NCBI RefSeq assembly: GCF_904846705.1
Contig: NZ_CAJHBS010000019.1
Location: forward strand, 1-64,000
Source of the DNA: Psychrobacter sp. Pi2-52
GTDB lineage: Bacteria > Pseudomonadota > Gammaproteobacteria > Pseudomonadales > Moraxellaceae
DNA length: 64,000 nt
Direction: 5' to 3'
Shown here: positions 60,310-64,000 of the stretch, piece after piece
Layout: the number at the start of each line of letters is the position of its first letter
How positions within the stretch are numbered: the first letter of the stretch is position 1
Position numbers and translations under genes: made by a program
The notes under the pieces: model-generated
Told to the model about the DNA's origin: nothing
Seen by the model: only the letters and a program-made list of their open reading frames with translations
Database searches by the model: none

Positions 60310-60617
60310 GGGAAAACTAGGAAAATAGGAAAACGATAGCTAGAACGATTGCTATACCTACCCTAGCCATCTTTCCTACAAGTCAACTCATTAGGCAAGT
60401 AGGAAAAGTAAAAGGCTCAAGAGCTACTAACTTTCCTTACTTGCCTTCTTGCTTTCGTAAGGGAAAACACTACAAGCCATACATATCAAAGATTTGATAA
60501 CTTACTTTCCTACTTTCCTTACTTTCCTATATAGATATTGAATACTTATAAATTACGTTTTAATATACTTTAAGGTCTAAGAATCAGTTTAGCCCCTTAC
60601 ATCCTAGGATAATAAAC
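60310..60617. repeat. Origin-like region with repeated TTTCC/GGAAA motifs
   Basis: About ten copies of CTTTCC or GGAAA(A) occur in both orientations from 60310 to 60527: GGAAAA at 60311, 60320 and 60329; CTTTCC at 60371, 60431, 60505, 60513 and 60522; AGGAAAAG at 60401; GGGAAAAC at 60461. The last three are in tandem at 8-9 bp spacing. The adjoining stretch (60530-60580) is AT-rich. No coding ORF. It lies directly after the replication-type gene. Confidence 0.6.
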
Positions 60618-60716
60618 ATGTATGCAGAAAGAGAACCAGCTGACGTTAATACAGGTGAAGAGTTAACTAATCAGCAAATTGTAGAGATATTCAAATGCGG
60701 TAACCAGAGTATATAA
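60618..60716 (+). CDS. Short ORF, doubtful
   Basis: A 32-residue acidic ORF (MYAEREPADVNTGEELTNQQ, IVEIFKCGNQSI) with a weak AGGAT site 7 bp upstream. It converges tail to tail with the 121-residue gene. It could be an incomplete gene remnant. Confidence 0.25.
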   Translation: MYAEREPADVNTGEELTNQQIVEIFKCGNQSI

Positions 60717-61082
60717 TCAAAGTATTTTATCCAGCTCAATCAGTTTGAGTTGTTGATCAGCATCTTCATCTCCGTTCTTAGACCTATAGACTAAAATCTT
60801 ATAATCTCTATTTTTAGATTCCACATCTTTTGCATTTTCATAGTCATAGCTTACTTGCTCATTAGATCTGTTATGTAACTCTAGAACGTCTATAAGCGTG
60901 GATGGATAGCTATATGTTGAACTAAGCAACCCCAGGACGTGAATTCTCTTCAAAATTTCAAGGGCGGATAAATCACCCATATCAAGCCTAGATATTAGCG
61001 TATAACAATTCATATGTTGATAGTCACACTTACTAGGATCTGAATATTCTTTGAGTAGATCTTCATTTGATCGTTTATTCAT
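60717..61082 (-). CDS. Hypothetical protein
   Basis: A 121-residue acidic, mostly helical protein (NKRSNEDLLKEYSDPSKCDY; DMGDLSALEILKRIHVLGLL; YENAKDVESKNRDYKILVYR). No membrane segment, no recognised domain. It begins at an ATG with no strong ribosome-binding site. Part of the island cargo. Unknown function. Confidence 0.55.
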   Translation of the reverse strand: MNKRSNEDLLKEYSDPSKCDYQHMNCYTLISRLDMGDLSALEILKRIHVLGLLSSTYSYPSTLIDVLELHNRSNEQVSYDYENAKDVESKNRDYKILVYRSKNGDEDADQQLKLIELDKIL

Positions 61083-61140
61083 ATAGTTCTCAGACTTATA
61101 TATTAATTCAAAATTCGCGTTTTTGGGGGAGATTCAATTT

Positions 61141-61169
61141 TTGTTAACCGTTAAGATATTGGTTATAGA
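61141..61169 (+). promoter_or_regulatory. Candidate promoter for the Gly-rich small ORF
   Basis: TTGTTA (61141-61146) and TATAGA (61164-61169) lie 17 bp apart, about 50 bp before the ATG at 61223. Confidence 0.5.
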
Positions 61170-61222
61170 CAGTAAGCAACTGGCTATATGAAATAAACTA
61201 AACCTTTAATGGAGTAATAACT

Positions 61223-61324
61223 ATGAAAGTTTATATGAATAATGGCGGTCAAGGTGCAGGCTGGCCGAGCACAACAGGCAACCCATCAGGTGGTGGTCGC
61301 GATAATAATCCATCAGGAAAATAG
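61223..61324 (+). CDS. 33-residue Gly/Asn-rich peptide
   Basis: A very small ORF (MKVYMNNGGQGAGWPSTTGN, PSGGGRDNNPSGK) with a good GGAG site 8 bp upstream and its own candidate promoter. The composition is 30 percent Gly with Asn, Pro and Ser, so it is expected to be unstructured. It sits convergent with the 416-residue gene next to hsdR. I do not recognise it; it could be an antimicrobial-like, signalling or toxin-related peptide. Confidence 0.5.
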   Translation: MKVYMNNGGQGAGWPSTTGNPSGGGRDNNPSGK

Positions 61325-61352
61325 GTAGTTAGCTGATAATTACCAGCTATAT

Positions 61353-62603
61353 TCAAGCCACATATTCAATACGTGTGGCTTGCTTCTTTAAATAATCCGG
61401 CCATTCGACCCGTGGATTGTTTACATGCTCACTGATCATCTTCTCGTACTTAGCCGTCATTGATTCCCACAATCCATAATACTCATCACAGATAAAACAA
61501 TGTTGCTCTTTGGTCTGCTTGTTGAGCTTATCCGTGTGCTCATAAATACTTTGAAAGAAAGCATATATGAACCAAGTCATGCTTTCAGCAGTAGGAGGAA
61601 GTCCACCAAGTTCATTTATATCTTCATTTTTTATATATCTGACAAACGATTTCCGGAAACTAACTAATGCTTTGTCAGGCTCATCTTCTAGAGACTCTTC
61701 CATACCTAATAACCAGTAAAATTCTTCAAGACTAATCCAGTTTCTCTTACTATCACGTTCGCTTTTTCTATCTAAAAAACTATACAGCTGACCATCTTCA
61801 TCATCCGTTCTCCAATTAATCTCATTTCGAAGACCATAATGACCTTTTGGCATTTCTTTAGGTTTCGGATTTTTACGGACTTGTTTAGTTTTCTCGCCAC
61901 TATAGAAATAAAGGTCGGTTAATATAAAATGTATGAATGAGCGTGATGTACAAGTGAAAGGGTTACCATTTCTGTTAGTTATCTTGTATTTTTTAGTTGT
62001 TGTGTCATATTCCCATTTATCTGGATCTCGTTTGTGCATAAACAACCAGCCCAAACTAATTGGCTTAATATCTTTTGAATAAAAAGCTGCATGAACCAGA
62101 GCATCAAGATTAGCAATAAAACTAAGCACTATAAACGAATAGAAGTTTCCTACTGGCATGCTTATATTAAGCACCTCATCTTCGTAATTAAAAGTCTTAG
62201 ATAAGTAAGTCTTAAAATTTACAATAAGCTTACTATTAAACTTCTGACTCAAACAGTCATCTACAATCTTGGCATGCTCAAGTAAGTGGGGTGATTTTTC
62301 AGCACCAAGCAGCGTACGTACTAATGACTCGTAAGGATGTTTGGATAGCTCTCCTTCTTCTAAGTTTATATCTTCTGGTTTAATACTTCCTTCTTCCTGC
62401 GTTGTAGCTATATTATCAAATATATCTGCGATCTGTACTTTCCGCTTTCTAGGTACTTTAGACAGTTCTTTGGTCAACTTTCTCATTAAAGCTTTGCCTT
62501 CAGGCATACCTTTCTTCAAAAGAAGCAAGGACGGGAACATACTGAAGTTATAACGCAGCTTTTCGTCTTCAGTATCACAAAGGTTAATATTCTTATCTGT
62601 CAT
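61353..62603 (-). CDS. Hypothetical protein downstream of hsdR
   Basis: A 416-residue cytosolic protein that I cannot assign. The N-terminal ~110 residues are charged and helical (SMFPSLLLLKKGMPEGKALM). The middle has a hydrophobic helix (NFYSFIVLSFIANLDALVHA). The C-terminal third contains a Cys pair, CFICDEYYGLWESM. It follows the restriction gene by only 28 bp on the same strand, which suggests cotranscription and a role in or beside the restriction locus. Function unknown. Confidence 0.6.
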   Translation of the reverse strand: MTDKNINLCDTEDEKLRYNFSMFPSLLLLKKGMPEGKALMRKLTKELSKVPRKRKVQIADIFDNIATTQEEGSIKPEDINLEEGELSKHPYESLVRTLLGAEKSPHLLEHAKIVDDCLSQKFNSKLIVNFKTYLSKTFNYEDEVLNISMPVGNFYSFIVLSFIANLDALVHAAFYSKDIKPISLGWLFMHKRDPDKWEYDTTTKKYKITNRNGNPFTCTSRSFIHFILTDLYFYSGEKTKQVRKNPKPKEMPKGHYGLRNEINWRTDDEDGQLYSFLDRKSERDSKRNWISLEEFYWLLGMEESLEDEPDKALVSFRKSFVRYIKNEDINELGGLPPTAESMTWFIYAFFQSIYEHTDKLNKQTKEQHCFICDEYYGLWESMTAKYEKMISEHVNNPRVEWPDYLKKQATRIEYVA

Positions 62604-62631
62604 GCCATGTACCCTTTATTCTCTGTATAAC

Positions 62632-64000
62632 CTATCCTAAAACTTCATCACTCAACTTGGTATCAAGCATCAATCGAATAAACTGCTTAAACTGATTCGG
62701 GTTAGACAGTAGATGCATGGTCATGTTTTCAAACGTACCTTTGGCATCAAACATAGCGTCCTCGGCAGCGTTTGGATAACCGCCCAGCATAATCTGATCA
62801 ACACTGTTATTGGTGAACTGCTTAACCACGATCTCGTTTTCAGTGACTTTATCCCAAATGGTATTCATAAAGTTCACTTTGTCTTTATCGGTAAAGTCCT
62901 CACCAGCAAAAACCTCGTTTAATCTATCAATAATCTGTGATAGCAGCGCTTCTTGTTTATCCTTGGGTGTTGCTGTACCCGCTCCACTGCCGCTATCTAG
63001 TTGATACTCAGACTTGCCCTCTTGTAGCTTTAAGTCCTGCTGGTGCAGCTTTGAGACGCGGTAATGGCTCATGACGATGTTACTTAGATCAACGTCATCT
63101 TCATTGTCCATGCTTTCACGCAGTAGCGGTTGTAGGTTACGCGTGTATAGGCTCAGCTTCTCTAATTCTTTATCGTCATAGTCCACGATTTGCGACATAA
63201 ACTCATACTGGCGTGTGAAAGTACCTAAGTCCTTTTTGAATATTTCTAGCGCGTCTTGATCGGCCTTAAAACCTTTGTAGTCATTCTCAGCATTGGTCAT
63301 CAGTACTACATCGCCCGTCGCTTTGGTACGCTCAAGCATCACTTTGGCATGTTGTGCTTGCTCACGTGCCAGCTTGTACTTCTTCTGCCAACGCTCAACT
63401 GCTGGCTTGCAGATATTGCTAATGGCCGCGTTAGACTTGTTCTTACTATAAAACGCCTCAACGAATTGTTCTACCTCATGCCATAAGAAAATACCGCTGG
63501 CACGCAATCTTTCACAAAGGTCAAATATCTTATCAGGGTCAGACACATCCGCTAAAGTTGCGGTCTCATAGTATGGTTGGAAGGCTTCCAGAATATCGTC
63601 AGGATCATTAAAGAAATCGAGCACAAACGTACCGCTCTCTGCTTTGCCTTTATAGGTACGGTTAAGCCGTGAGAGTGTCTGTACGCAGTCCACACCCGTC
63701 AGTTTCTTATCAACATACATCGCGCACAGTTTGGGCTGATCAAAGCCTGTCTGGAACTTATTAGCCACCAGCATCACTTGATAGTCGTCACTATCAAAGG
63801 CTTTACGTAGATCGCGGCCTTTTAACCCAATATTCATATTATGCTCGGTGAACTTCTCACCAAGTAATGCGCCGCTATCAGGGTCATTGTCATTAAAGGT
63901 GACTTCACCTGAGAACGCGACCATGGCGTTGATGTTTCTATAACCGTAATCAGCGATATAGTTATCAAAAGCGATTTTGTAGCGTACTGCTTCCTTACGT
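62632..64000 (-). CDS. hsdR: Type I restriction enzyme R subunit, C-terminal part (runs off window)
   Basis: The gene reads without a stop to the window edge, so the 5' half lies beyond 64000. This part contains the end of the translocase: ANKFQTGFDQPKLCAMYVDK and the helicase motif VI DCVQTLSRLNRTYKG, then a helical C-terminal coupling domain with DRLNEVFAGEDFTDKDKVNF near the end. HsdR provides ATP-driven translocation and cleavage. The M and S subunits are expected beyond the window. Its ATG at 63924 seen as an ORF start is internal. Confidence 0.88.
   Translation of the reverse strand, partial: RKEAVRYKIAFDNYIADYGYRNINAMVAFSGEVTFNDNDPDSGALLGEKFTEHNMNIGLKGRDLRKAFDSDDYQVMLVANKFQTGFDQPKLCAMYVDKKLTGVDCVQTLSRLNRTYKGKAESGTFVLDFFNDPDDILEAFQPYYETATLADVSDPDKIFDLCERLRASGIFLWHEVEQFVEAFYSKNKSNAAISNICKPAVERWQKKYKLAREQAQHAKVMLERTKATGDVVLMTNAENDYKGFKADQDALEIFKKDLGTFTRQYEFMSQIVDYDDKELEKLSLYTRNLQPLLRESMDNEDDVDLSNIVMSHYRVSKLHQQDLKLQEGKSEYQLDSGSGAGTATPKDKQEALLSQIIDRLNEVFAGEDFTDKDKVNFMNTIWDKVTENEIVVKQFTNNSVDQIMLGGYPNAAEDAMFDAKGTFENMTMHLLSNPNQFKQFIRLMLDTKLSDEVLG

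Noticed and set aside
61141-61169. Origin motif near the small Gly-rich ORF
   Set aside because: Only one inverted TTAACCGTTAA-like sequence occurs; it fits a promoter better than an origin.

Overview
The window looks like a chromosomal segment of a Moraxellaceae gammaproteobacterium, most likely Psychrobacter. The basis is protein resemblance plus synteny: S10/spc/alpha ribosomal operons, mreBCD-maf-rng, gatCAB, trpF-trpB-trpA-accD-folC-SPOR protein, proS and queF. Base composition is moderate, with AT-rich intergenic regions. No database search was run.

Layout. 1-2.8 kb: a DUF411 lipoprotein and lnt. 2.8-8.5 kb: a decayed mobile element. It holds two IS3-family insertion sequences, a tyrosine recombinase that has lost its N-terminus, a small recombinase-associated gene split by the second IS, and an intact AT-rich epmC. 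The element joins a decapitated resident epmC at about 8.49 kb. 9.1-9.7 kb: a YciO/YrdC-family gene. 9.8-23.9 kb (minus strand): rpsJ to rplQ, including rpmD and rpmJ. Candidate promoters sit before rpsJ, between rpsQ and rplN (spc) and between rpmJ and rpsM (alpha). 24.3-29.6 kb: rng, maf, mreD, mreC and mreB, with a MITE-like element between mreC and mreB. 30.3-33.7 kb: gatC, gatA, gatB.

33.9-35.4 kb: tRNA-Pro(GGG), followed by a small accessory remnant (coiled-coil protein, palindrome cluster, small membrane ORF). 35.5-53.5 kb: ordinary chromosome, with DUF1853 and DUF2726 genes, a LysM/SPOR protein, folC, accD, trpA, trpB, trpF, phrB, a DUF4230 protein, proS, queF, a YadH/YadG-type ABC exporter and a cytochrome c.

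53.9-64 kb: a genomic island beside tRNA-Arg(CCG). It carries a P4-type integrase, a second coiled-coil gene, GGGTAACCC palindromes, an AlpA-like regulator, a winged-helix protein, two tiny coupled ORFs, a DUF3987/YfjI-type ATPase, an origin-like repeat region, several unknown genes including a 33-residue Gly-rich peptide, and the start of a type I restriction (hsdR) locus that runs off the window.

The most interesting signals are as follows. (1) The epmC replacement arrangement suggests a recombinase element that inserts into epmC and brings a substitute copy. (2) The two tRNA-linked coiled-coil genes share the same layout: a 15-nt-loop hairpin whose loop can pair with the gene's own start region, then a coiled-coil protein, then a cluster of element-specific palindromes. 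This may be an undescribed replication, partition or control module. (3) The region after the DUF3987 gene looks like a replication origin.
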